From contig NC_064034.1 of the NCBI RefSeq assembly GCF_932526225.1, positions 20,582,927-20,646,926 of the forward strand: a stretch of 64,000 nt of DNA, read 5' to 3'. Each line of letters starts with the position of its first letter. The first letter of the stretch is position 1. This DNA comes from Nematostella vectensis (Eukaryota > Cnidaria > Anthozoa > Actiniaria > Edwardsiidae). Below are positions 12,701 through 22,362 of the stretch, one piece after another. Below the pieces are notes generated by a model. It ran no database searches. It had not been told where the DNA came from and was given only the letters and a program-made list of their open reading frames with translations. The translations under genes and the position numbers were made by a program.

Positions 12701-15700
12701 CAAATAGTACCTACCCAATAGCAAATAGTACCTACCCAATAGTAAAAGTACCTATCTAATAGCAAATAGTACCTACCCAATAACAAATAGCACCTACCCA
12801 ATAGCAAACAGTACCTGAAAGAACGAAATGTTGTTTGATCACAACCCTCGGCTGTCATTTCCGTTAGATCGAGGCTCTATACAAGGTGAATGGAGCTTTC
12901 AAGCTCTTACCTGTCTTGTGCCGTCTTCCTTGTTTCAGGTGAAAGGAGCTTACAAGCCCAACAAGCCAGTATTCTACTGGCAATGTGGAATTCACGCGCG
13001 TGAGTGGATCTCTCCTGCAACATGCATGTACGCCATAGACCAGGTATGACTTAACATATGTATGCCATAGACCAGATATGACGTCACACATGTACGCCAT
13101 AGACCAGATATGACGTCACACAGGTACGCCATAGACCAGGGTTGACGTCACACATGTACGCTATAGACCAGAAATGACTTCACACAAGTACACCAAAAAC
13201 AAGGTATATCGTCACACATTTACGTCATAGAAAGGTAAGATGTCACGCATGTACGCCACAGATCAGGTATGACATCATGCATTTAACCTTATAACAGGTA
13301 TGGCGTCACAAATGTAAGCTATAGACAAGGTATGACATCACAGATGTAAGCCATAGACAAAGTATGACGACACGCATGTACGCTATAAACAAGGTATGAC
13401 GTTCTTGGTATGCTAGTTACAGTTTGAGTTCCAACGAGAATGTGTGATCGCTTTTTTTTCAGATGGTGACAAAGTACGGTAAAGACTCGGGTATAACCAG
13501 CATGTTAGACAAAATGGACTTCGTTATTCTCCCAGTAGTCAATCCGGACGGATACGAGTACACGTGGACAAAAGGGGTAAAGATAGGGATATGAACAAGT
13601 GGGGGCTACACCGACACGTGGGGTAGAGGGACGGGGTGAACATGGACACGTGGGGTAGAGGGACGGGGGGAACATGGACTCGTGGGGTAGAGGGACAAGG
13701 GGAACATGGACACGTGGGGTAGAGGGACAAGGGGAACATGGACACGTGGGGTAGAGGGACGGGGGGAACATGGACACGTGGGGTAGAGGGACGGGGGGAA
13801 CATGGACACGTGGGGTAGAGGGACGGGGGGAACATGGAATCGTGGGGTAGAGGGACAAGGGGAACATGGACGCGTGGGGTAAAGGGACAAGGGGAACATG
13901 GACGCGTGGGGTAGAGGGACAAGGAGAACATGGACACGTGGGGTAAAGGGACAAGGGGAACATGAACACGTGGGGTAGAGGGACGGGGGGAACATGGACA
14001 CGTGGGTAGAGGGACGGTTGGGACATGGACATGTGGAATAGAGGGACAAGGAGAACATGGACACGTGGGGTAGAGGGACAAGGGGAACATGGACACGTGG
14101 GCAGGGGGACAGGGGGAACATGGACGCGTGGGTAGAGGGACAAGGGGAACATGGGCACGTGGGTAGAGGGACAAGGGGAATATGGACACGTGGGGTAGAG
14201 GGACAAGGGGAATATGGACACGTGGGGTAAAGGGACAAGGGTAACATGGACACGTGGAATAGAGGGACAAGAGGAACATGGACACGTGGGTAGAAGGACA
14301 AGGGGAACATGGACACGTGGGTAGATGGACAAGGGGAACATGGACACGTGGGGTAGAGGGACAAGGGGAACATGGACACGTGGTTAGAGGGACAAGGAGA
14401 ACATGGACACGTGGGGTAGAGGGACGGGGGGAACATGGACACGTGGGGTAGAGGGACAAGGGGAATATGGACACGTGGGGTAGAGGGACAAGGGGAATAT
14501 GGACACGTGGGGTAGAGGGACAAGGGGAACATGGACACGTGGGTAGAGGGACAAGGGGAACATGGACACGTGGTTAGAGGGACAAGGAGAACATGGACAC
14601 GTGGGTAGATGGACAAGGGGAACATGGACACGTGGGGTAGAGGGACAAGGGGAATATGGACACGTGGGGTAGAGGGACAAGGGGAACATGGACACGTGGG
14701 GTAGAGGGACGGGGGGAACATGAACACGTGGGGTAGAGGGACGGGGGGAACATGGACATGTGGAATAGAGGGACAAGGAGAACATGGACACGTGGGGTAG
14801 AGGGACAAGGGGAACATGGACACGTGGGGTAGAGGGATAGGCCTCGGGTATCCAGGGTTAGGGTTAGGGAACACGGTTAGCAGAACAAAGAATGCAGCTA
14901 AAATGGGGAAATAATTTATGCCTCTTTCTTCTTTTTTTAATGTAGAATCGACTCTGGCGAAAGAACCGCAATCCAAATAATGCTGACTATGGAACAGACC
15001 TGAATAGAAACTGGGACTATATGTGGGGAGGTAATCTAGCATGACTATGCTACGGTAGTAGCATAATTTTTAACCAATCGATGAATGACGACAGTACTAT
15101 GAACATCCTACCATAGTAGGATGACAGCGAGACGAATACACTTAACCCATTGAATCCTGGTTATTTTTTGCTAAATTTACAAACACACTGAAAACAGATG
15201 CCTCCCCCCCTCTATTCTGAGTTTTCTACAGCCCGTCAAATTCAAACACCGCTGCACCTAGTCAGTGGTATCCTAGCTTTCCAAAGATGTTTTGCGGTCC
15301 CATCTCTAATGCTAATATGTGAGTACAAGTTGATGGTTGCTTGTATTTTTCATAAAAAAATACAGCTATTAGCATATTGGGAGAGTGCCTTAGGACATCT
15401 TTAAGTCTATTGGGGCTGTACTTATGGTTATTTGCAAGCAAAGGTGGATTCATGGGAATGTTTTCTTGTTTGGCTTTGCCTGGATGAGAAGAAAAAATTC
15501 TCACCACAGCTATCAATGTATCACCACAGCTCTCATAAATGCTGTCTTTTCTGAAACCAAATTGATTCCAACATTGTTTACACCTCTATTTTGGGTCTGT
15601 ATGACCTGGAATTGATTTGTTTGGCTTTGGGGATTTAATTTAGCTTTTTGTTGAGAGGGTAGATTCTACTGTTTTTCCTCGTTGTATTTTCTAATTTGTC

Positions 15701-18011
15701 AAAGAACCTTAGCTGTTATTTGGCTAAAGAGTAGTTGATATCACCTTGGATGGATGCATATCTTTAAAACCATTTAGCCCTTAGACTGATGCCTGAGTAT
15801 CTTCATCTTGTTGCGTTTATTTCGCATTCTTGAATTTTTGGGTTTGTGGGTACAGGCCGGTTGAGGGGTCAGTGTGTTAAACAAAATTTTCGATGAATTT
15901 TCCACGACAAGATGATGATTTTTGTATATTCTGTTAGGCACGAGTATGTAACTGCCTCTCTATGAATTGAAAGAAGCTCTACTCGGTATATTACCCAAAA
16001 CTGAGATGTATTTATCTACTAATATAACGTTTTTGTGCCCAGAACTTAATCATATTCAGAACATGTTCTCCTCTCTCTGGATAAAGGTTTAACTAAAAGG
16101 AAGGGGGTCTAGTTTGTGCTGACTGTGAGATTTTGTTCAGGAGCTGGAACGAGTGGTGATGGTCAAAATTCAGTGTACAGGGGGCCCCATCCCTTTTCAG
16201 AGGCTGAAACAAAAAATATCAGGTAACAAGAAGGATTTCAAGCAAGAGGCAAGGGTGAATGATGAATTAAGATAATGTAGTGACGTAGTATTGTCTTGTT
16301 ATAGAGGATCAAGTGGTTATGTTGATGATGATAGTGATGATGATGATAATGATGATGATGATAATGATGATGATGATGATGATAATGATAATGATGATGA
16401 TGGTATGGTGATGGTGATGCCCATGACCACTACAAGAAGAGCTTGGGTAATCTGAAAATGGTTACGGTGGTTGTTATGATATTGTTGATGAAAATGTTGA
16501 TGATTATGAGGTTGTTGATGATGATAATACTGAAGATGGCGATTATGATTATGCCCATAGGGATTACTTGCAGAGCGTGAGTAACCTCAAGGGGTTTATC
16601 GACATGCACGCCTACTCTCAGATGTGGTTCACTCCCTGGGGCTACACCAGCTCTGTTCTTCCCAAACACTACGACGAACAGGTACTTGTTTTAAAGTACA
16701 TATAAAAACTCAAAACTACATTATGAAGAAATAGAAGTGAAACACCGAGTCCAGCCACTGAATCCCACTAATAAAGTGTGTATTTGTAGAAACAAGCCGC
16801 AAAAGCTGCTGTATATGGGATAAGGAGGGCGGGCTACAACACGAGGTACACATACGGGTCCTCCGCTAAGATTCTGTGTAAGTAATACTTATTCGAAGGC
16901 TAGCTCTTCTTTCTCCACAGAGAAACAAACCACAATCCACATAAATCACCATAACGAACTACTAACTAGATCTCGTCCTTTCTGTGCTTACATACTGTCA
17001 TATAATACTACCCTTACGCATTATGCCGTTATGTTACGTAGATCCCGCCCTTTCTGTGCTTACATACTGTCATATAATACTACCCTTACGCATTATGCCG
17101 TTATGCTACGTAGATCCCGCCCATTCTGTGCTTACATACTGTCATATAATACTACCCTTACACATTATGCCGTTATGCTACGTAGATCCCGCCCATTATG
17201 TGCTTACATACTGTCATATAATACTACCCTTACGCATTATGCCGTTATGTTACGTAGATCCCGCCCATTCTGTGCTTACATACTGTCATATAATACTACC
17301 CTTACACATTATACCGTTTTGCACGTAGACCCCGCCCTTTCTGTGCTTACATACTGTCATATAATACTACCCTTACACATTATGCCGTTCTGCAAGTAGA
17401 TCTCGCCCTTTCTGTGCTTACATACTGTCATATAATACTACCCTTACGCATTACGCCGTTATGCTACGTAGACCCCGCCCTTTCTGTGCTTACATACTGT
17501 CATAGAATACTACCCTTACGCATTATGCCGTTATGTAACGTAGATCCCGCCCTTTCTGTGCTTTCATACTGTCATATAATACTACCCTTACACATTATGC
17601 CGTTCTGCAAGTAGATCTCGCCCTTTCTGTGCTTACATACTGTCATATAATACTACCCTTACGCATTACGCCGTTATGCTACGTAGACCCCGCCCTTTCT
17701 GTGCTTACATACTGTCATAGAATACTACCCTTACGCATTATGCCGTTATGTTACGTAGATCCCGCCCTTTCTGTGCTTTCATACTGTCATATAATACTAC
17801 CCTTACGCATTTTGCCGTTCTGCACGTAGATCCTGCTGCGGGTGGCTGCGAGGACTGGGTCTATGGTAAACTACGCGTAATGTACTCGTTCTCCGTGGAG
17901 CTTAGAGACACCGGAAGCTACGGTTTCTTGTTACCGGAGGATCAAATCATTCCCACAGGCCATGAGACACTGGAGGGCGTTAAAGCATTGGTCCGCCATA
18001 TGAAAGTGTAA
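769..18011 (+). CDS. Secreted pro-carboxypeptidase, M14A (A/B type), 11 exons, complete
   Basis: Exons: 769-842, 1393-1468, 1947-2162, 2327-2431, 12939-13043, 13463-13576, 14946-15030, 16141-16222, 16561-16681, 16790-16877, 17830-18011. All borders have GT/AG and compatible phases, giving 415 aa, the usual length of pancreatic-type pro-carboxypeptidases. Residues 1 to about 22 form a hydrophobic signal peptide. About 25-108 is the activation propeptide, ending in RRVKR (104-108), a likely processing site. The zinc ligands are H176 and E179 in GIHAREW and H302 in DMHAYSQ. N250-R251 lie in DLNRNW and bind the substrate carboxylate. The catalytic glutamate is E379 in FSVELRD. The enzyme should remove C-terminal residues from peptides in the gut lumen or outside the cell. 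Glu363 occupies the specificity position (bovine 255), suggesting a preference for basic C-termini as in CPB (inference). The start is the only ATG giving a signal peptide in phase. An AATAAA lies at 18225-18230. Intron 3 exceeds 10 kb because of transposon insertions. Confidence 0.93.
2452..2550. repeat. 21-bp minisatellite, short diverged left segment
   Basis: Several imperfect copies of the unit built around CAATAGCAAATAGTACCTA follow closely after the splice donor of carboxypeptidase exon 4 (2327-2431). The same unit reappears at 7080-7446 and 12202-12816, so this looks like the left remnant of one array split by LINE insertions (inference). Confidence 0.7.
4862..4912 (-). ncRNA. Hammerhead ribozyme-like motif of the Penelope-like element
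   Basis: On the minus strand the order is TCTGCC, CTGAAGA plus one extra A, stem GTCTT/AAGAC with an ATTA loop, GAAA, a short ATTT stretch, then GGCAGA. TCTGCC and GGCAGA can form stem I, and CTGAAGA and GAAA match the conserved hammerhead core. Penelope-like elements are known to carry such minimal hammerheads. The extra A before stem II and the almost absent stem III suggest a decayed copy. Cleavage activity is not claimed. Confidence 0.5.
5029..6087 (-). pseudogene. Penelope reverse transcriptase C-terminus plus GIY-YIG endonuclease, one nonsense codon
   Basis: The frame 6087-5350 begins in the thumb region, where VNFLDVSLTL is followed by YSKPTDKHQYLFHTSCHP, a hallmark stretch of Penelope-like reverse transcriptases. 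A Cys-rich linker (CGKCGGKRCRVCNF) follows. The frame stops at a TGA (5349-5347) and continues in the same frame into MCSKQYIGST, the GIY-YIG nuclease, up to 5029. The TGA sits where Penelope proteins commonly have a Cys codon just before the YIG half of the motif, so a single TGC or TGT to TGA change is likely (inference). The protein would be non-functional because of both the truncation and the stop. Confidence 0.86.
7080..7446. repeat. 21-bp minisatellite with internal inversions
   Basis: Copies run in the plus orientation at 7080-7150, in the opposite orientation at about 7155-7408 (GGTGCTATTTGCTATTGG and variants), then plus again to about 7446. The inverted blocks could fold into a hairpin. 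The array directly follows the 3' end of LINE A. Confidence 0.85.
7447..8400. other. Unassigned intronic stretch between two LINEs
   Basis: No host exon or recognisable element protein was found. Part of it may be the 5' untranslated region of LINE B, whose first ATG is at 8424, but no boundary could be seen. The last 200 bases are AT-rich. Confidence 0.4.
8401..12201 (+). mobile_element. CR1-superfamily LINE B with PHD finger and 2A-like motif
   Basis: The element encodes, in order, a short N-terminal segment with a 2A-like motif, a PHD-type zinc finger, an APE endonuclease and a reverse transcriptase. A long T-rich 3' tail (11836-12180) follows and ends in repeated TGTAGA at about 12185-12201. 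The right edge abuts the 21-bp minisatellite. The left edge was not resolved. It lies in sense orientation in carboxypeptidase intron 3. Confidence 0.87.
8424..11835 (+). pseudogene. LINE B polyprotein: 2A-like, PHD, endonuclease, reverse transcriptase; one frameshift, one stop
   Basis: The first frame starts at ATG 8424. Residues 81-91 read LSGDIPLNPGP, a 2A-like NPGP end. They are followed by a Cys/His cluster (CGACSKPVKC, CDYCDAWYHTKC) typical of a PHD finger. The frame must shift between about 8885 and 8935 into a second frame that carries the endonuclease (TLNACSLKGK, ITGDLNLPSISW, MSDHDLVLFDL) and stops at TAA 9832-9834. The same frame resumes and contains the reverse transcriptase (DFSKAFDIVPH, GVPQGTVLGPLMFLLYIND, FADDTLLYS) to the stop ending at 11835. 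Only two lesions separate it from an open polyprotein. It is similar in plan to LINE A but clearly a different family. Confidence 0.87.
12202..12816 (+). repeat. 21-bp minisatellite, about 29 copies
   Basis: Tandem units built on ACCCAATAGCAAATAGTACC run with few indels. Because 21 is a multiple of three, the array stays open in several frames and would read as TYPIANS repeats on the plus strand. That is an artefact of the repeat, not a gene. The right end lies about 120 bp upstream of the acceptor of the exon at 12939. Confidence 0.95.
13024..13420 (+). repeat. 32-bp tandem repeat starting inside exon 12939-13043 and copying its splice donor
   Basis: About 12 diverging units follow one another. 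The first contains the last coding bases of the exon, CATGTACGCCATAGACCAG, and the donor GTATGAC. Later units repeat this block with substitutions, and several keep AG followed by GTATGA. The unit length is 31-32 bp, so use of a later donor would change the reading frame. Confidence 0.9.
13590..14838 (+). repeat. 31-32-bp GA/GT-rich minisatellite in carboxypeptidase intron 5, about 39 copies
   Basis: The unit contains GACACGTGGGGTAGAGGG followed by ACAAGGGGAACATG and starts within 15-40 bp of the donor at 13577. Long minus-strand open frames (up to about 480 codons of a PCPSTPRVHV type) are produced by the repeat alone, in three frames at once, and are not genes. A short GGGTTAGGGTTAGGG stretch follows at about 14856-14870. 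Confidence 0.95.
15258..15870. repeat. Dispersed repeat, copy 1
   Basis: This segment in carboxypeptidase intron 6 shares many blocks with 32394-32862, for example CAGCTATTAGCATATTGGGA, AAGGTGGATTCATGGG and GGCCGGTTGAGGG, in the same order and orientation. No coding capacity or terminal repeat was recognised, so the class is unknown. Confidence 0.75.
16318..16412 (+). repeat. GAT/GATAAT microsatellite in intron 7
   Basis: An imperfect run of GATGATGAT and GATAATGAT triplets within the intron between exons 16141-16222 and 16561-16681. Confidence 0.9.
16970..17829 (+). repeat. 72-bp tandem array ending exactly at the acceptor of the last carboxypeptidase exon
   Basis: About 12 copies of 71-72 bp run from about 16970 to the splice acceptor at 17828-17829. 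Each unit junction reads ACGTAG or AAGTAG followed by ATCCCGCC or a close variant. The true acceptor reads CACGTAG followed by the first exon bases ATCCTGC. Two successive 215-bp blocks (17399-17613 and 17614-17828) are near copies, showing higher-order duplication. Plus-strand open frames here are repeat artefacts. Confidence 0.93.
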
Positions 18012-19444
18012 CAAGCGATAATAATAGACGTTTTCGCAGTTAAATTATAATACTTGGGAGGACTGTGGTTTTACGGCTCAAACGGCCTTGCGTGCGCCTC
18101 TCTTTTTCCCGCCAAAAGCAAGTAAACAACACCACACACGAGACAGCAACAGTTTATAAAAGTTATTTAATACTTCATTGCATTCCCGCCAAGATATGGT
18201 CATTTAAGCCTCCCTTTGGGGTAAAATAAAGGCCTAACAAGTATTGTATATCTAACCGCGAGGTCTATTGATCCAAAAGTGAAAAAAAGCGATAACAAAT
18301 AAAAAAGGATATAAAATCAAAGTCGTTGCATGATAGGTGTCAAAGGTATAAGGAAAAAGGTCATTATTAATCAGGGGGTAGGTCTGCTAAGTTTATTTTT
18401 TTCTGGTTGGTTCGCCCCTCCCCCAATCTAAAGCCCAATCAAAGGCTCTTTAAGCAAACTCGTGAATGTAAATGTATTTTCCTATTTATGTTCTTGTGTG
18501 CATAAAAGATATACAGGATAGTGAACAAAGCCTGAATACACCCAAGATGCTGAGAGTATACATACTAGATATATTAAGGCAATACCTATAGCGGAGCCCA
18601 ACATATCACATATTGTTCGTATCTATAAAGTACAGCCGTTGACAGTTAGATATGCAGGGGCATTTATTTATACATATTGCGAAACTACCACAACTTTGAT
18701 TTATTTCAAAATTGTTGTATTGCTTGCAGGGAAAATGCCAAACTGCACAATTTACATCGAGTAAAATTTAACAACAACAAAAATTGTTAATTATATAATA
18801 ATATACATGCACAAATTCCTCGATTCTGATTGGCTAAGAGCAGTGCAGATGTTATTCAGTGCAAAAACTTTGAACACGGTGCAATTATACATATATACGA
18901 ATCAATTAATCAATGACATTAAAAAAAGGAGCGCGTTGGCTGAAGAAACGTTTGCCGTAAAATCAATTTCAAATAATTTAATGTGTCATTAATTTAACCT
19001 TCTCACATGATACAGGATTTTCCTCTGTTATTTACATGTTAGGCCAAGTTTAAATCTGATTTAATCCAAAATAAAATAAGAAATATAGGGAACAGAAGAC
19101 TCAAATTCTGTCGTACGAATTATTTTGGCAATCTCTACAGCGAACAGAATGGACGAAAGATTTCTGCCGGTAAAAATATTTGTATTTACCTGAAAACACT
19201 TCTTCACGCCAGATTCAGGCGAGTCCATATTTTAGTAACCTATGCTACTTCATCGACAAGTCCTTCTAAAGTTTTATGTCTTTCGGTTTCCCATTCAGCA
19301 TTCGAAACCAACAATTCCAATTCGTAGTTCTGTAAGTTATCAGATACCAGGGCTTCTTGAATGCTCTCGCCTTTTAAGTTCCCATTCCTTTTCGCAAAAT
19401 CGCTCCGTTTTCCATGTTCGTATTTGTGTATTTTCCCAGTCCCT
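18012..19444. other. 3' UTR of carboxypeptidase, then AT-rich intergenic DNA
   Basis: The carboxypeptidase 3' UTR probably ends shortly after the AATAAA at 18225-18230. The rest shows no coding signal on either strand. The motif TAGCGGAGCCCA at 18589-18600 resembles the terminal motif of the MITE at 24637-25480 and may be a remnant end of a related element. Confidence 0.5.
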
Positions 19445-19615
19445 GTTAGGGACTTTAAGAAACGAAAACGCAGCGACGTGGAAAACCCCAGGACCGTCGG
19501 AGGCATGGAGCGAGGACCGCGTCTCAAACGCGGGAAACTTGAAGTTTAGATGCAACAGGCGACGCGCCCGCTACTCTACGTCAACAAAAAGCTGCTTTTC
19601 CGGTAGCTTCAAAAA

Positions 19616-21096
19616 ATGTCAAAAAACTCGTTTAAAGCTGTACAAGAATCTTTGCTCTTCTCCCTGGAAGAACGAATTATAGACAAAGAGGAGTTTGCTG
19701 TCTTTTTCGAAGAATACACGCCGCAAAACCTGCCTTTTTGCCACTGGGACTACGAAGAATTTTGTCTGGAAAATAAAGATCCCGCTGAGTGCAAGGCACT
19801 CAGTTTACGCAGTTTACTAATGTTAACTTTTCTTTTTTTTTTTAGAAGGGAGGATGCATGATGCAAGAATGTTGGCAATCTCAGGATTGTATGACAGCTT
19901 GGCACAACATGCTTTTTCTCCAGCTGGTCAAGAAATGTGCATCTATGAGGATCCAGCATACCCCCTACGCAACCATCTCAAAAGAGAGATATTCCTTTGC
20001 TCGTAGATGCTTTACAAATGCCTGATACGTTTACATGTGCTAACGGCACGGTTTGTGATGCAACAGAAGGGCTGTGTGTCGTGCTGAAGCGGTTTGCTTA
20101 TCCTTGCAGATTGTCAGACATGATTTCCATATTCGGTAGATCAGTGCCAGAGCTCAACATGATTTGCAATAAAGTGACTGAATGGATCTACAATGCTCAC
20201 CACCACCGTATAACAGAGTGGAACAACTTTATCCTGTCCCCCAATTCATTGCAAACATATGCTGATGCAATTCACAACAAAGGTGCAGCCTTGGATAATT
20301 GCTTTGGCTTTGTAGATGGGACAGTTCGCCCAATAACAAGACCAGGATTGAATCAGAGAGTTGTTTACAACGGACACAAGCGTGTACACGCTCTCAAATA
20401 CCAGTCTGTTGCATTGCCCAATGGGCTCATGGGCTCGGCCAACTATTTGGTCCAGTAGGTGAGATATTTATCCCTATGTTTTATCAGTGAATGGTATATC
20501 AAGTTTAGAAAAAAACACAGCACGAAAAACAAAGAACCCACCCACTCCCTTTTTACAACAACTTTGGAAGGGGTGGATACAGGGGTGTTTGATGTCCAAT
20601 CCTCTGTTTTTAGAGGGTAAAGGGTGATTTATGCATTCATAAGTATGCAGTTTACTAATGTTAACTTTTCTTTTTTTTTTTAGAAGGGAGGATGCATGAT
20701 GCAAGAATGTTGGCAATCTCAGGATTGTATGACAGCTTGGCACAACATGCTTTTTCTCCAGCTGGTCAAGAAATGTGCATCTATGAGGATCCAGCATACC
20801 CCCTACGCAACCATCTGCAAGCTCCTTTTAGAATGGGTGTACTCAATGGGCCAATGCAAGACTTCAACGAATCCATGATTACAGTCCGTATTTTAGTTGA
20901 ATGGCTTTTTGCTGACATTATAAACTATTTCAAATTTCTTGACTTCAAGAAAAATCTCAAGATTGGACTCAGTCATGTTGGAAAGATGTACATGGTCTGT
21001 GCCCTTCTGAGAAATGGCTTAACATGCCTTTACTCCAACACAACCTCTGAATATTTTGGACTTGATCCTCCTACACTGGTTGACTATTTCAACTAA
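19616..21096 (+). pseudogene. Harbinger DDE transposase, disrupted by an internal duplication and a frameshift
   Basis: Segment 19616-19808 gives the N-terminus (EEFAVFFEEY and following). A 170-bp duplicate of the element's own later sequence then interrupts it (19809-19978). The frame resumes with KRDIPLLVDALQMPDTFTC and reads LDNCFGFVDGTVRPITRP, the first catalytic Asp region of DDE_Tnp_4 transposases. Near 20432-20445 a small indel shifts the frame to LFGPV. An intron is predicted at 20459-20683 (GTGAG...TTTTTAG). The last exon 20684-21096 reads EGRMHDARML through ADIINYFKFLDFKKNLKIG to a stop. Joining across this intron gives the conserved LFGPVEGR/RMHDA block, which supports it. Confidence 0.83.
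19809..19978 (+). repeat. 170-bp direct duplicate of 20647-20816 inside the transposase gene
   Basis: The sequence appears identical to 20647-20816 (offset 838). It includes the poly-pyrimidine tract and acceptor of the transposase intron plus the start of its last exon. The insertion point shares CAGTTTA with the start of the copy, which suggests microhomology-mediated template switching (inference). Confidence 0.92.
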
Positions 21097-21642
21097 AGAA
21101 AATAAACAATCAAATTGAGTTTGTATAATGCAGGTAGTACAGTGACAAACTATTTAAACAAGTGATGGGTGGGGCAACAAAACAATACAACAAAAATGTG
21201 CACATCACTTTTATAATGGTGCACATTTCCTGTAAAATATATTATGTTTTATACAAAATGTATTTAAAGATATATAATCTTGTATGATAATAAAAATTTT
21301 AACTTTTGTTTTTAAATAAAAATAACATTTTTGTGCAAATCAAGAACAAATAGACACTATACTGTACAGTAGTTCCCCGCGCATGAGAACCTGAATTTTT
21401 CAATTTAGCCTAAATAGTTTTTTTTTATAATTCAAGGAAATTTAAGCTACCAAGGTTTCTCAAAATAGGTTCTTGTATCTTGATATTTGACTTAGATGAA
21501 TAAATTAAATTTGCAAAAAATATGTCTAAATATCACCTTCTCATACAATACAGTGCATTTATTGTAAAACAGGTTAAACTATGCTCTTGTAAAATTTAAA
21601 AACTGGAAAGTATACAGTTTCTTCATGTCATATATCAAATAC

Positions 21643-22362
21643 TTATTTGTTCAACATTTTCCCCATCACTCCTATGAACTGTTGCATCATGAGCATTTGT
21701 TGCTGCTGGAGTTGTTGTTGCTGCTGTTGTTGTTGTTGTTGTTGTTGCTGTACCATAGCTTGCATCATTTCTGTATTCTTTTGCTGCAATTGTAGTTGTT
21801 GTTGTTGCATTTCCTTTTTCATGTTGAGCTCCTTTTCTCTAAGTTCACTGTTTTTGTCAGCTCTCTCTTTCAAAAACTCAATTGCATCTCCTCCCTTCCT
21901 TCTTTGTCACTTAGGTTTTACATCAACATCACCCTCTCTGAAATCTCTCTTCTTTGTCTGTGACAGCCTTTCCATAGCTGTCAGTCTGACATCCTCAGCT
22001 TTGGCTTTATCAGCCTTTTCTTTCACCTGACGCTGACTATCCTCTGGTACTGTAGTTTCTTCCAGTTCAATAATCTGTTCGATCAATTGGTCCAGCTCAC
22101 TGGGCTCATCTGGGGCGATACCTGATGCCCTCTCCTCGGCCCTCATCTGCTTTTTGTACTTCTTAATCAAGTTTCCCAAGTGATCCCTTACTGCTCTTGA
22201 GTCCACATTAAACATTGGAGTGTCACACTTATTTAGAGTGTCAGCAAGGCTTTTCCACGCTTCCGTTCTCCCAGTTGAAGATTTTTTGAACTGGAAGGGG
22301 TTGGTAAACAGGACTTCCCTACAGTACATTATGTTGTGGGAGGTCGACCAGTACATGATCAC
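21643..22362 (-). pseudogene. Harbinger Myb/SANT-like DNA-binding protein, one in-frame stop, polyQ tract
   Basis: Read on the minus strand, the protein has a Myb/SANT-like N-terminal part (WKSLADTLN, AVRDHLGNLIKKYKK), an acidic stretch, then a TGA at 21909-21907. The same frame continues with QRRKGGDAIEFLKERADK and a Gln-rich coiled segment (CAG/CAA run at about 21705-21790) to a stop at 21643. Harbinger elements use such a protein as partner of the transposase for nuclear import and end binding. The single stop looks like a point mutation (inference). The start codon at 22362 is uncertain, because the frame is also open slightly upstream. Confidence 0.75.

Noticed and set aside
12156-12858. 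Open frames coding for TYPIANS repeats (plus) and LLLGRYY repeats (minus)
   Set aside because: The 21-bp unit has no stop in these frames; nothing suggests translation.
14856-14870. Telomeric repeat or chromosome end
   Set aside because: Only two to three TTAGGG units inside an intron; normal gene sequence continues on both sides.
13505-15042. Long minus-strand open frames (280-478 codons) rich in Pro, Cys, Ser and His
   Set aside because: They are translations of the 31-32-bp minisatellite, open in several frames at once and without start context, domain or splice support. The true gene here is the carboxypeptidase on the other strand.
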